Part shown: positions 52,760-62,140 of the stretch, piece after piece
Layout of the letters: each line of letters starts with the position of its first letter
Numbering within the stretch: the stretch's first letter is position 1
NCBI RefSeq assembly: GCF_046523945.1
Contig: NZ_CP171363.1
Coordinates: 1-64,000, forward strand
Reading direction: 5' to 3'
Length of the DNA stretch: 64,000 nucleotides
DNA from: Faucicola mancuniensis
Lineage (GTDB): Bacteria; Pseudomonadota; Gammaproteobacteria; Pseudomonadales; Moraxellaceae
Translations under genes and position numbers: made by a program
Notes under the pieces: model-generated
The model's input: the letters and a program-made list of their open reading frames with translations, nothing else
What the model was told of the DNA's origin: nothing
The model's database searches: none

Positions 52760-54862
52760 TTCTTATGAGGGCTTTATTTACACTTTGTTTAAAATAAAAC
52801 TCCAACCACTCATAAGGAGTAAAGGTTTGAGTTTTGCCAGTAATATCATCTTTTTTAGTTAAAGATGAATGGGGTTTAACGGTATTATAGAAATTAACTC
52901 TGCACACGACAAAAAAACAAAAAAGTCTGATAAAACAATGGCATAATAGTAATTTTTCCGACGAATTAAAACCATGCCAAACCTTATCAGACTAGAAAGA
53001 ATTTTATCGCAAAACCTAACAATACACAAGGCAAAAATCAACTGCTTAAGTCTAATGATAATAGCCATCATTACCGCCCAAAGCAGTAACCTAAAAAAGA
53101 TAGCCAGACACTTTACCAACAGCACAACAAATGACAGCAACTACCGAAGAATACAACGCTTTTTCGCCCAAACACCCCTAAATGAACACCAAATAGCACG
53201 CCTTATCTTTCAACTATTTGGACTAAACAAAGTCACACTCACCATTGACCGTACCAACTGGAAATGGGGAAAAAGCAACATCAACATCTTCATGTTAGCT
53301 GTTGTACACAAAGGCATTGCCATACCCTTATACTGGACAATGCTAGACAAACAAGGCAACTCAAAAACACTAGAGAGAACACAACTCATTGAAAAATTCA
53401 TTCACACCTTTGGTAAAGATAAAATACAAAAAGTATTAGCCGATAGAGAATTTGTGGGTTCTGCATGGTTTGACTGGCTAACAAAACAAAATATTAAATT
53501 TGCCATACGCATTAAAAAAGACAGTAAAGTGACCAATACACAAGGACAAAGCGTACAAATTAAAACACTATTTCATAATTTAAACCAGCAAGATACTTAT
53601 CACCATGCTAGAACACTCTTTGTTGATAAGTGTCCTGTCAAGGTATCGGCAAAGCTTGATAGTGATAATGATTATGTGATTGTGGCTACCAATGATTTTG
53701 ATGATATTGACCCTATGGCAACTTATGCGATGCGTTGGCAGATTGAAACGCTGTTTTCTTGTTTAAAGGGGCGTGGTTTTAATCTTGAGGATACGCATTT
53801 GACTAAACAAGACAGAGTGAGTAAATTGGTTGCGGTAAATGCGTTAGCCTTTTGTTGGGCTTATTTGACTGGCTTGGCGGTCATTGATGATAAGCCTAGT
53901 CATTATAAACGTTGCCTTAAGTCTAATGGTCGTCCTCAGTCAAGTGTTTTTGCTTTGGGGTTAGATTTTCTGATTGATGGATTTAGACGGTTTATTATGT
54001 GTGGTGATTTTGCTTTTTTTAATAGGTTGGTTGATTTTCTCAGTTTTAAAAGAAAATCAACTTTGTTTTAGTAGTTTCTGTCGTGTGCAGAGAGAAATTA
54101 AGAAATCTTGTTAATTCTTGCTTTCTATGTTCACTACCTGTAAATTCACATTGTTCATGCCACATTTCCATGAGCGTACGTATTACTCGTTCTGCTTTAC
54201 CATTGGTTTGTGGTTTGGCAACTTTGGTGAATTTCTGATTGATGTTGTTATCATAACAGACTTTGACAAATTCATGGTCTTTTGTGCCTTTATATTCTGT
54301 GCCATTGTCAGAATAAATCACCTCAATCGTATAAGGGCAAGGTTTAATAACTTGTTCTGTCAGAAACTTAGCCGCACTAAAAGCTGTTTTGTCTGGCATA
54401 ATACAAGCATACAGTTCACGAGAATAATCATCAATGGCAACAAACAGATATTCTCTAGGGCTGTTGCTATTTTGTCCTTTGAGCAGTGGTAGGCGTTTTG
54501 TATCTACGTGTACCATCTCACCAGGATAGGATTTATTATAACGCTTGGCTTGTTTTTTGAGTTTGTCTTGTATACTCTTTTCAACTTTAGCTAAGCGTTT
54601 AATGCCAAATTTCGCTTGTTTAAAGCGATTATTGACACTGGTTTGTGGTTTTAGTAACTTCACTCTAGCAAGTTTCAATACCTTGTAGATTGTTGGTCTT
54701 GATACTTTGTATTCTTCAGCAAGTGATGTTACGCTTTGTTTGTTTTGATGATAGGCTATCCAAATAGCTTCTCTTTCAAACGGTAGCAGTCTGGTGTTTT
54801 TATGTATGTTCATTTGCAGTATTTTATCCTAAATACTGTAAATAACGCTAGGATATCTTACA
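52760..54862 (-). mobile_element. IS481-family insertion sequence D, interrupted by IS4
   Basis: The two parts (52760-52897 and 54093-54862) join into an IS481 element like copy B after removal of the IS4 insertion. The right terminus (AACGCTAGGATATCTTACA) is intact at 54862; the left terminus is degenerate (TGAGGGCTTTATTTACAC). The transposase frame from 54813 breaks at the IS4 insertion after RFLNF, and its last about 40 codons are on the other side. Confidence 0.9.
52898..54092 (+). mobile_element. IS4-family insertion sequence 3, within IS481 copy D
   Basis: A 1195-bp element with CTCTGCACACGAC ends and a perfect 9-bp target duplication AGAAATTAA (52889-52897 and 54093-54101). The transposase (52974-54071, 365 aa) is intact and matches copy 1 except for an Arg for Trp (DGFRRFIM). 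The clean duplication inside another IS proves the order of insertion: IS481 first, IS4 later. Confidence 0.94.
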
Positions 54863-55290
54863 CTTTATGCGTGATTTAAAGCCTGTCTATAAGGCGGTAA
54901 ACAAGGAATCAGCTGAGCTTACTCTTGATGAGCTTGATAGAGTCTGGGGTGGCAAATACCCCACTGTTATCGCTTCTTGGCGGAATAAGTGGCATTTACT
55001 CAGTGCTTATTTCAAATACCCTGAAGCGGTGAGAAAGCCAATCTATACCACGAATGCGGTTGGGGCGGTTCATCGTCAATTCAGAAAACTTACCAAAACT
55101 AAAGGAGCATTTCCTAATGAAACAAGCTTGCTAAAATTACTGTATGTTGGTATGCTAAATGCGTCAGAGAAATGGACGATGCCAATTAATAATTGGGGTC
55201 AAACAATGATGCAGTTGTCTATCCATTTCCCTGGTCGTTTAGATACTGTGATGAAACTATAATTTAACTGACACAGAGTTTTGAACGCCC
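54863..55290 (+). mobile_element. IS256-family fragment (transposase C-terminal part and right end)
   Basis: The frame opening at 54867 with MRDLKPVYKAVNKESAELTL carries the C-terminal third of an IS256/mutator transposase (DELDRVWGGKYPTVIASWRN, TNAVGAVHRQFRKLTKTKGA with the catalytic E region partly lost) and ends at 55262, followed by the right terminus ACACAGAGTTTTGAACGCCC near 55288. The left part is missing where IS481 copy D ends. Confidence 0.85.
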
Positions 55291-55292
55291 TC

Positions 55293-55373
55293 GCAAAACT
55301 CAAACCTTTACTCCTTATGAGTGGTTGGAGTTTTATTTTAAACAAAATGTAAATAACGCTTGAGGTTCTTACA
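55293..55373 (+). mobile_element. IS481-family terminal fragment E
   Basis: About 80 bp: GCAAAACTCAAACCTTTACT through AAATAACGCTTGAGGTTCTT and ACA, the end of an IS481 transposase gene and its terminal repeat, in the opposite orientation to copy D. Confidence 0.85.
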
Positions 55374-55557
55374 ACTAACTATAGTCCTTACTATGCTAAC
55401 AGTATCTGATTTATCTTATTTAATACATGAAGCTCTGGAACACAATGGCTTTACAGTCATTAATCCATTTGATTATAAAGTTAAGCCACGTCGTAGATAC
55501 CCTTCTTTTTCTTCACATTGTTATGCAAAATATAGAAAAATTTTGGGGTTGAACTAG
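55374..55557 (+). pseudogene. 3' fragment of an unknown gene between IS ends
   Basis: An open plus-strand frame reads LTVSDLSYLIHEALEHNGFT, then VINPFDYKVKPRRRYPSFSS, and runs into the terminus of the IS1595 element. No ribosome site or credible start is present: the upstream side is an IS481 terminus. I do not recognise the protein. Confidence 0.4.
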
Positions 55558-56279
55558 ATTAGAATTAAATTTCACACCATTTTCTCAAAACTTTAAGCTG
55601 ATTAGATGGTGTCCCATAATTAAATCTAAACCTTGCGAAGCAGTGCTTCTCATCTTTGATAAATAAATGAAAGTTTTCTTTTTTAATACCGTTGTATCTT
55701 CTAAGAATACGTTTAGCTTGATTCCAGAAGTTCTCAATACCATTGATGTGATTTAGCTTGTTGCTTTTATCTGCAAACTCTTTTGAATGATTAATTCTAA
55801 AGTGTTTAAAATCATTGACATCAAGAGCATTGTAACTTCTATAACTATCAGTGTAAACAACGCTGTCAGGCTTGATTTTATTGGTGATAATGGGCATTAA
55901 TGTGGTTTGTTTAGTGTCTTTGACAACGACAGTATAAACCTTGCCATTACGTTTTAAAAGACCAAAGACAGCAGTCTTTCCACCTGCACCACGACCACGC
56001 TTACCTTTACGAATACCACCGAAATAGCTTTTATCTAATTCTATTTCACCGTCAAAGGTTTCGTGAGCTTCAAGGCTAAGATTGTATTCTATCACAAGTC
56101 TTATTTTATGGTAAAATAAGGTCGCTGAATTAGGTGAATTTGTAGTAAACCAGTCACGCTCGAGCAGTAACTTCTAGTACAAAAAATTCAAGTAGTTTTT
56201 TCTGTGCTTTTTTACTTAATTTACAATGTGTTAGCTTCATATTTTTGGTATAATATGATAGCTAATCTAGTACAGCCCC
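55545..56279 (-). mobile_element. IS1595-family (IS1016-like) element with frameshifted transposase
   Basis: Termini GGGGTTGAACTAGATTAG (55545) and, inverted, GGGGCTGTACTAGATTAG (ending 56279). The ISXO2-like transposase on the minus strand starts at 56240 (MKLTHCKLSKKAQKKLLEFF) but is broken near 56165 and 56120. The 55565-56095 frame gives the catalytic part: ELDKSYFGGIRKGKRGRGAG, VVYTDSYRSYNALDV and NHINGIENFWNQAKRILRRY. No clear 8-bp duplication is seen. Its right end lies 28 bp before the smr start and may affect that promoter. Confidence 0.87.
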
Positions 56280-56307
56280 ATAACATTTTAAAAAACAAGA
56301 GAGAGCC

Positions 56308-57027
56308 ATGTCAAACGACCTATTTTCTAAACAAATGCAAGACCAACTCAAACAACTCAAATCAGAACTATCAAAAGGGCGTTCAACCAGTAACAGCACC
56401 GATGAAAACAGCAAACCAACCGAAAATGTCGCCTTGCCAAGCAAACAACAAATTGCCAAACAAGTCAAAAAATACGACAGCGAACATCTTGATGACGACA
56501 AAATGCTGTTTATGCAAGCGATGGCAGGCGTTCGCCCAATTAAAGATAAAAATTTGGCAAACAAAACCAAAACCACCGTCAAACCTGATGCGACTACCCT
56601 TGCCAAACGTGCTTCAGCCACAGGTACAGATGCAAGCGAATCGCACCAATTATCCGATATGCAAGCCTTGTTAAACCCTGTTTCAGGCGAATCATATTTA
56701 AGCTACAAAGTTGCGACCTTACAAAACAAAGTGTTTAATCAACTCAAACAAGGCAAAATCCGTTGGCATAGGGCGGTTGATTTGCACGGCTCAACGATTG
56801 AAGAAGCCCGTGAAGCGGTGAGTAGCCTTATCCATCAAGCCCAAAAAAATAACGAAACATCAGTCAAAATCGTACATGGCAAAGGCGTGGATAGCATTTT
56901 AAAAACTTGTGTAAACGGTTGGTTACGCCAAATCCCAGACGTGTTGGCATTTTGTTCTGCCCCAGCCGAACAAGGTGGCAACGGTGCAGTTTTGGTCTTG
57001 TTAAAACAACGTAAAAATTTGCAATAA
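56308..57027 (+). CDS. Smr-domain protein
   Basis: A 239-aa soluble protein with a C-terminal Smr (small MutS-related) domain, a DNA/RNA endonuclease or nicking fold. The start MSNDLFSKQMQDQLKQLKSE is preceded by AGAGAG. The first about 150 residues are charged and low in complexity, with a segment shared with SmrA-type proteins (DDDKMLFMQAMAGVRPIKDK). The Smr core has VDLHGSTIEEAREAVSSLI and the KIVHGKG motif. The cellular role is uncertain. It is the first intact chromosomal gene after the IS cluster and ends at a shared bidirectional terminator. Confidence 0.85.
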   Translation: MSNDLFSKQMQDQLKQLKSELSKGRSTSNSTDENSKPTENVALPSKQQIAKQVKKYDSEHLDDDKMLFMQAMAGVRPIKDKNLANKTKTTVKPDATTLAKRASATGTDASESHQLSDMQALLNPVSGESYLSYKVATLQNKVFNQLKQGKIRWHRAVDLHGSTIEEAREAVSSLIHQAQKNNETSVKIVHGKGVDSILKTCVNGWLRQIPDVLAFCSAPAEQGGNGAVLVLLKQRKNLQ

Positions 57028-57045
57028 CCCCAGTTTTCCCCCATT

Positions 57046-57078
57046 AAAAAAGCGATTGTATTGACAATCGCTTTTTTA
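57046..57078. terminator. Bidirectional intrinsic terminator
   Basis: AAAAAA, then the stem GCGATTGT / ACAATCGC with a TATTGA-like loop (57052-57071), then TTTTTT. It serves smr on the plus strand and the convergent gene ending at 57155 on the minus strand. Confidence 0.88.
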
Positions 57079-57154
57079 TCAAACCACTTAATTTTCATAT
57101 TTGGCAACTTGGGCGTATGCAATACGCCCCTACTTTTTTATCAATCCAAAAAAA

Positions 57155-57856
57155 CTATCTGTCCGCAAACACTTGCTGTTCAGACGCTTTGACAAAGTCC
57201 GCATACGACATTGAGCCTTGGGCTTTGGTCATTGGATTTTCTTTGCTTGGGCTGGATTTTTCCATCAATTTTTGTTCCGCCTTAACTTCTGGTGCTGGTG
57301 GTGCAGATTCGACTGGTTGAGCTTTCTCTAGTGCTTTTTGAGTCTCGCTATTATCCACTTGAACAGCCGTTGGCATAGTAGATGACGCAGGGGCTGACGC
57401 TAGATTACCCAATTGCTCCCCTGATATCACAACCGTTTCGGTGCGTAAATTGTCCGTAGTAGCAACAGGGGCAACCGCAGATGCTGTACTTGCAGGGCTA
57501 GCCACAGGCTTGGCAATAGGCACAGGTGTTGCTACTGTAGCAACTGGTGTTGGCTCTTCAGCTTGAAACATCGGCAGTACAAACAAATAAAGCACCGCTA
57601 GCACCGCCAATACACCTAACACGCCTGCCATCATCAAGGTTTTTTTGTCAGTTTTGCTACCGATGCTATTACTTGGTTTTGGTGTGCGTTTTAGAGCAAA
57701 TTTGGATTTTTTTGACGTGGCGGTCGCTGTCGTTGGTGCTTCTGTTGGTGTATCATTTAAAAAAGCGTCCACATCAAACGCTGGTGGATTTGTGTTTGAC
57801 GTGGTTTCATTTTTATTTTTTTGTTTTTTTTGGGGTAATGAAAACTTAATTGCCAT
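57155..57856 (-). CDS. Hypothetical membrane-anchored Ala/Pro/Thr-rich protein
   Basis: A 233-aa protein with a basic, disordered N-terminus (MAIKFSLPQKKQKNKNETTS), one membrane helix at about residues 73-96 (LMMAGVLGVLAVLAVLYLFV) and a low-complexity Ala/Pro/Val/Thr periplasmic part, ending SYADFVKASEQQVFADR. The topology resembles SPOR- or TonB-like single-span proteins, but no SPOR or TonB domain is visible. Function unknown. It converges with smr on a shared terminator. Confidence 0.7.
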   Translation of the reverse strand: MAIKFSLPQKKQKNKNETTSNTNPPAFDVDAFLNDTPTEAPTTATATSKKSKFALKRTPKPSNSIGSKTDKKTLMMAGVLGVLAVLAVLYLFVLPMFQAEEPTPVATVATPVPIAKPVASPASTASAVAPVATTDNLRTETVVISGEQLGNLASAPASSTMPTAVQVDNSETQKALEKAQPVESAPPAPEVKAEQKLMEKSSPSKENPMTKAQGSMSYADFVKASEQQVFADR

Positions 57857-57971
57857 GTTTTTAAGCCTTTTTATTATTAAAAACTCCTACATTTTAGCAC
57901 AAAATCACTTAAAAACTGCAACACTTCATTAACATTTTAGATAAACTGTTTAAAATTTACGATTGACGTAT

Positions 57972-58664
57972 TTAACGTTGCACTGGTAAAGCACGATATT
58001 GTTTAACAATATTAATAAATTCATCAGTCACAGTTTTTTTGTCTATTGTGGCGAAATCCACCAATCGCAACATCGTCATACCAGCATAACCACAAGGGTT
58101 TATCAAATTAAACGGCGTTAAATCATTCACCAAATTTAACGCAATACCATGATAACTAAACCCATGTTTAATCTTAAAGCCCAAAGACGCAATTTTGCCA
58201 AGTTCCAAACCATCTTGATTATAGACATAGACACCAGGGGCATCTTGGCGAGCTTTGGCAAAAAAACCGCTTGGCAAATAAGGGCTGACGCTATCAATGA
58301 TGATATTTTCGGCATGGCTCACCAAATCTCGCACGCCCCACCCCAAGCCATTTAAATCAAACAAAAAATACACCACCAACTGCCCACGCCCATGCCACGT
58401 TACCTGTCCGCCACGGTCGGTTTTGATGACTGGCGTGTCGTTGCGTTGCAAAATGTGTTCAGGCTTACCCGCCTGCCCCAGCGTATAGACATCATTATGC
58501 TCCACAATCCACAATTCATCGGCAGTTGCAATGTTTTGTTTTTTTTGTTCAATTCGCCATAACGTTTTATTTAACATATCGTCATGGGTTTTTTGGTAAT
58601 CGGCTTGTGAGAAATAATGAATTTGTAAATTGTCTTGCTGATTTTGTGTGTTATTTTGACCCAT
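57972..58664 (-). CDS. lipB: Octanoyl-[acyl-carrier protein]:protein octanoyltransferase (LipB)
   Basis: Transfers octanoyl from acyl-ACP to the lipoyl domains of 2-oxoacid dehydrogenases and GcvH, the first step of de novo lipoate synthesis, in the cytoplasm. The 230-aa protein has the family's TDRGGQVTWHGRGQLVVYFL, GKIASLGFKIKHGFSYHGIA with the catalytic Lys, and NLINPCGYAGMTM with the nucleophile Cys. The first about 25 residues (MGQNNTQNQQDN) are an unusual polar extension; no internal start fits better. It is divergent from phoH. No lipA is in the window. Confidence 0.92.
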   Translation of the reverse strand: MGQNNTQNQQDNLQIHYFSQADYQKTHDDMLNKTLWRIEQKKQNIATADELWIVEHNDVYTLGQAGKPEHILQRNDTPVIKTDRGGQVTWHGRGQLVVYFLFDLNGLGWGVRDLVSHAENIIIDSVSPYLPSGFFAKARQDAPGVYVYNQDGLELGKIASLGFKIKHGFSYHGIALNLVNDLTPFNLINPCGYAGMTMLRLVDFATIDKKTVTDEFINIVKQYRALPVQR

Positions 58665-58788
58665 TTTTTTTGCCTTTTTTCAAAATTTTACAATATTTTA
58701 ACATGAACTCTTGTTTTTGCCTTGAATTTTTGTAAAAATTTACCATAATAAACCCATCGTTTGAACAAATTTTTAAAAGGAAAAAAAC

Positions 58789-59945
58789 TTGACCGCTAGC
58801 ATCAGCCGACATTTTGACATCAATGCCCTACCCACCCACACACTCAAAGCCCTACTCGGCGAATACAACACACACCTAAAATACATAGAACACCGCTTTG
58901 ACATCCACATTCAACAACGAAAAGACAGCCTAGTGCTATCAGGCGATTTGCTAAGTGTTGAGAAAACCGAACAACTGTTAAACAAAATGCTAGACGAACT
59001 CGCCACAAGCGACTTTATCAGCCCAGAAACCCTACATTTGTTAATCCAAACAAGCCAAAAAAGAGAGCCGATTTTGACCGACAATTTAGAAAAAACACAA
59101 AAAAGTTTAGAAAAATTAGAAAACACGTTACAAAATAACGCAAACAATCATGTAGAAAAACAAAATTCACAATCCGCCCAAGATTTTACCCCAATTGCCC
59201 TACAAACTCGCAAAGGCAAAATTATCCCTCGTGGCTACAACCAACAACAATACGTCAAAAAATCCTACTTTCGGACGTGTCATTTGGCGTAGGGCTGGCA
59301 GGGACAGGCAAAACGTATTTGGCAGTGGCGTGTGCGGTGGATATGCTAGAACGCAATGAAATTGAGCGGATTTTGCTTGTGCGTCCTGCGGTGGAAGCAG
59401 GCGAAAAATTGGGCTTTTTACCGGGAGATTTGACCCAAAAAATTGACCCTTATCTGCGACCGCTTTACGATGCCTTATATGAAATGCTTGGTTTTGAAAA
59501 AGTGGGCAAACTACTTGAACGCCAAATCATTGAAGTTGCTCCACTTGCCTATATGCGTGGTCGCACGCTGAATAATTCATTTGTGATTTTAGACGAAGCC
59601 CAAAACACCACGCCAGAGCAGATGAAAATGTTTTTAACACGGCTTGGTTTTGGCTCTCGTGCGGTGATTACAGGCGATACATCACAAGTGGATTTGCCTC
59701 GTGGCACAAAGTCTGGACTTGCTCGGTACTTGCATATTTTGAGCGATATTGACGAAATTCACGTCACACGTTTTGATAGCAAAGACGTGGTGCGACATCA
59801 GTTGGTGCAAAAAATCGTGCAAGCGTATGATAAATTTGATGAAGAACAAGAAGCCATCAAAGAGCAAAGAAAACAAGCTCGTTTGCTTGAAAAATTGGCA
59901 CAAGAAAAACAGGCACAAACTGACACGGTAAATGATGATGAGTGA
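58789..59945 (+). pseudogene. phoH: PhoH-family ATPase (ybeZ), one homopolymer frameshift
   Basis: PhoH/YbeZ, a cytoplasmic P-loop ATPase that is genetically linked to YbeY in ribosome-associated RNA processing. The start is TTG at 58789 with RBS AAAAGG; the first frame ends at 59292 after RGYNQQQYVKKSYFRTCHLA. Adding one A to the A6 run at about 59252 turns that into QYVKKILLSDVSFGVG and joins the second part, giving about 385 aa. That part has the Walker A region (GLAGTGKTYLAV), the Walker B region (NNSFVILDEAQNTTPEQMK) and ITGDTSQVDLPRGTKSGLAR. The usual Pro of GPAGTGKT is Leu here. A homopolymer indel in a conserved core gene more likely reflects a sequencing error than a real loss. The end overlaps ybeY. 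Confidence 0.85.
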
Positions 59946-60495
59946 ATTTAACAACGATTTAGACATTGTCATCAGCTTTAGCGAAACATTGCTTAATCAA
60001 GCCAATTTCAGCCAAATTGAGCCTTTTTATGATATTGACAAGGTGCAAAATATTGTCAAAACCATGTTTGAGTATTTTTGGCAAAATGACGTTAATTTTC
60101 CACAAGTAAATAAAAAATTAATTAAAAACAAAGCATTAGAGCTTGATGTTTATGTCGTTGAACCGATAGAAGGGCAAGCGATAAACCTTGATGCTCGTGG
60201 CAAAGATTATGCGACCAATATTTTGTCCTATCCGAGCGATTTGCCAGAGAACATTGCCGAAGTTTTGCCGATTTTTGTGCTTGGTGAATTGGTGATTTGT
60301 CATGACGTGGTTGCCAAACAAGCCGATGAACAAGGCAAAACAGTTGAAGAGCATTTAACGCATTTGCTTGTGCATGGTATCTTACATTTGTTGGGTTTTG
60401 ACCATGAACTTGGACAAGCCGAACAAGACGAAATGGAAGGCTTGGAAATTGCGATTTTGGCACAATTAAACATTGCCAATCCTTATGAAAATTAA
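59932..60495 (+). CDS. ybeY: Endoribonuclease YbeY (rRNA maturation factor)
   Basis: A metal-dependent endoribonuclease needed for 16S rRNA 3'-end maturation and ribosome quality control. The 187-aa protein has the zinc-binding motif HGILHLLGFDHE, with His residues spaced HxxxHxxxxxH, near the C-terminus. Three ATGs in a row (59932, 59935, 59938) overlap the end of phoH, whose stop is 59943-59945, so translation is coupled. The central segment YATNILSYPSDLPENIAEVL is also typical (N-x-LSF/YP). The gene order phoH-ybeY is common in gammaproteobacteria. Confidence 0.93.
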   Translation: MMMSEFNNDLDIVISFSETLLNQANFSQIEPFYDIDKVQNIVKTMFEYFWQNDVNFPQVNKKLIKNKALELDVYVVEPIEGQAINLDARGKDYATNILSYPSDLPENIAEVLPIFVLGELVICHDVVAKQADEQGKTVEEHLTHLLVHGILHLLGFDHELGQAEQDEMEGLEIAILAQLNIANPYEN

Positions 60496-60519
60496 TTGAC
60501 GTTTACAATGGAAAAAATC

Positions 60520-61575
60520 ATGTTAAATTCAACCCAAAAACTTGGCATTATTTACGCAGGCGGTACGTTTGGCAGTCATGGTCAGCCGTTAAAAAGCCTA
60601 AATTCGGACAAATTTTTACCGATTTTGCAAAATATCTTAACCAATCATTTTGACGGTTACGCCCAAACGATTAACTGGGAAATTTTGCCAAATAACGTGG
60701 TAAAAGACAGCAGCCAACTGACCCCTAGCGATTTTGCCGATTTTTATCAGTTGATTATCAACTCGTATCAGCAAGGTTTTCGCCAATTTTTGATTTTGAC
60801 AGGGACGGATACCTTAAGTTATTTGTCGGCATTTTTGGCGGAAAGCCTTGCCAATAGCGATGTGTGCGTGGTGGTTACAGGTGCGATGCAACCATTATTA
60901 CAGCCGTTATCGCCGACTTTTGAAGTCAATGAAACAAGCGATGCAAGTGAAAATTTGTTCGCTAGTTGTCGTCTTGCGGTGAGTGGCGAAATGGGCGTAA
61001 AAGTATGTTTTAACTACGCCAATTGGCATGCCCAAACGGTGCAAAAATTCCATAGCCATGATTTAACCGCTTTTAAAGGCTCGGATAAAATCAATTATCC
61101 TGCGAATAGTTTTTACACTTTTGACAAACAAAATTGTAAAAATTGGTTAAATTCACATTTTAACAATTTAACACAAACTGTTAAAAATTTAAGCCAAAGC
61201 AAAATCACGCCAATTTTTATCACGCCAATGATGGCAGACGATTTAGCAAAAAACATCCAAAATGCGTTAAACGACAAGCCAAATGCGTTGATTTTATTAG
61301 GATTTGGAGCAGGCAATATTCCGCATAATGACAAGGTGGAAACCGCTTTACAACAGGCATTTGAGCAAAATTGTCTGGTCGCCATTACCACGCAATGCCC
61401 GTTTGGTGGGGTGAGCGGTGCTTATGAAGCAGGGACTTGGTTGGCAAAATATTACGTTTTGACAACAGGCGAATTGACGATTCCTGCGATTTTTGCTCGT
61501 TTGCTGTGGCTGTCGGCAACGGTTAATGATTTTGGCAAAAAAATGGAAGTTTGGCAAAATTTGTTAAATCAATAA
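60520..61575 (+). CDS. Asparaginase-family amidohydrolase
   Basis: Hydrolyses L-asparagine (or related amides) to aspartate and ammonia. The 351-aa protein has the N-terminal glycine loop with the catalytic Thr (IIYAGGTFGSHGQ) and the second active-site motif LTGTDTLSYLSAFLAESLA, followed by VVVTGAMQPL; the C-terminal domain has LGFGAGNIPHND. Without an export signal it is probably the cytoplasmic type I form. I chose ATG 60520 because GGAA lies at proper distance; ATG 60508 and TTG 60496 are alternatives. It follows ybeY by about 25 bp and may be co-transcribed. Confidence 0.85.
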   Translation: MLNSTQKLGIIYAGGTFGSHGQPLKSLNSDKFLPILQNILTNHFDGYAQTINWEILPNNVVKDSSQLTPSDFADFYQLIINSYQQGFRQFLILTGTDTLSYLSAFLAESLANSDVCVVVTGAMQPLLQPLSPTFEVNETSDASENLFASCRLAVSGEMGVKVCFNYANWHAQTVQKFHSHDLTAFKGSDKINYPANSFYTFDKQNCKNWLNSHFNNLTQTVKNLSQSKITPIFITPMMADDLAKNIQNALNDKPNALILLGFGAGNIPHNDKVETALQQAFEQNCLVAITTQCPFGGVSGAYEAGTWLAKYYVLTTGELTIPAIFARLLWLSATVNDFGKKMEVWQNLLNQ

Positions 61576-61597
61576 TTCAAAACCGCACCAATTTAGG

Positions 61598-61738
61598 TTA
61601 TTTCTTTTTGCCTTTGCCTTGTACGGCTTTTAGGCGTGGGTTTGATTTGCAAATAACGAACACTCGCCCACGTCTGCGGACGATTTGGCAGTCTTCATGG
61701 CGGTTTTTGGCGGATTTTAGGGAGCTTAATACTTGCAT
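61598..61738 (-). CDS. rpmJ2: Ribosomal protein L36, type B, zinc-independent paralogue
   Basis: A 46-aa protein starting MQVLSSLKSAKNRHEDCQIV and ending KAVQGKGKKK. It matches YkgO/L36-2: VRRRGRVFVICKSNPR with only two of the zinc-ribbon cysteines, so it does not bind zinc like the usual L36. In zinc-starved cells such paralogues replace the zinc-binding L36 in ribosomes and spare zinc; they are usually repressed by Zur. RBS AAGGA lies 8 bp before the ATG at 61738. A Zur-type palindrome sits 26 bp upstream of the start. It converges with the asparaginase gene, with 22 bp between stop codons. Confidence 0.92.
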   Translation of the reverse strand: MQVLSSLKSAKNRHEDCQIVRRRGRVFVICKSNPRLKAVQGKGKKK

Positions 61739-61764
61739 GGTTTTTCCTTTTTGGTGAATTTATT

Positions 61765-61777
61765 GTTATATTATAAC
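61765..61777 (-). promoter_or_regulatory. Zur-type operator upstream of rpmJ2
   Basis: GTTATATTATAAC at 61765-61777 is the exact reverse complement of the znuD box GTTATAATATAAC. The sequence continues ATAACATAAC, similar to the second palindrome at znuD. Its position just before a zinc-independent ribosomal protein gene fits Zur repression. Confidence 0.82.
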
Positions 61778-62081
61778 ATAACAAAATATTTTGCAAGTAA
61801 TTTTGAGTTTATGCTCACCTTTTTTATTTATTCCAATTTTTGATTTGAAAATTGATATTATAAGCCATCATTTACACCGTTTGATTGGTAAAGATTGGTA
61901 AGAAATTTTTGTAAAGCCATGGTTTCTTGCTATTGCCAATTAAGCCATTGTTTAGGATACTCCAAATCAATTGACAAAATACTAAATTTTTGTTCGTTTT
62001 TGACATCTAAATTTAACGCAAAAATATTGCCATTACGTAAATTTGAACCGATAAAAATAATATTTGGCAACTATTATTTTT
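61778..62081 (-). other. Intergenic region with a possible gene remnant
   Basis: About 300 bp between the rpmJ2 promoter and the glnS terminator. On the minus strand a frame without a start reads LPNIIFIGSNLRNGNIFALN, then ILSIDLEYPKQWLNWQ and a stop at about 61936. It resembles the 3' end of a degraded gene, which I do not recognise. Nothing else is visible. Confidence 0.35.
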
Positions 62082-62085
62082 ACCC

Positions 62086-62115
62086 ATAAAAAAACCCCAC
62101 AATTAAATTGTAGGG
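62086..62115 (-). terminator. Intrinsic terminator of glnS
   Basis: On the minus strand CCCTACAAT and ATTGTGGGG form a stem followed by TTTTTTT, 26 bp after the glnS stop codon. Confidence 0.85.
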
Positions 62116-62140
62116 AATTTTAAATTTGATTAAATATTAA

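Noticed and set aside
55360..55557. A complete 65-aa gene at 55360
   Set aside because: Its first codons are an IS481 terminus and its last are an IS1595 terminus; only an internal piece of an unknown gene remains.
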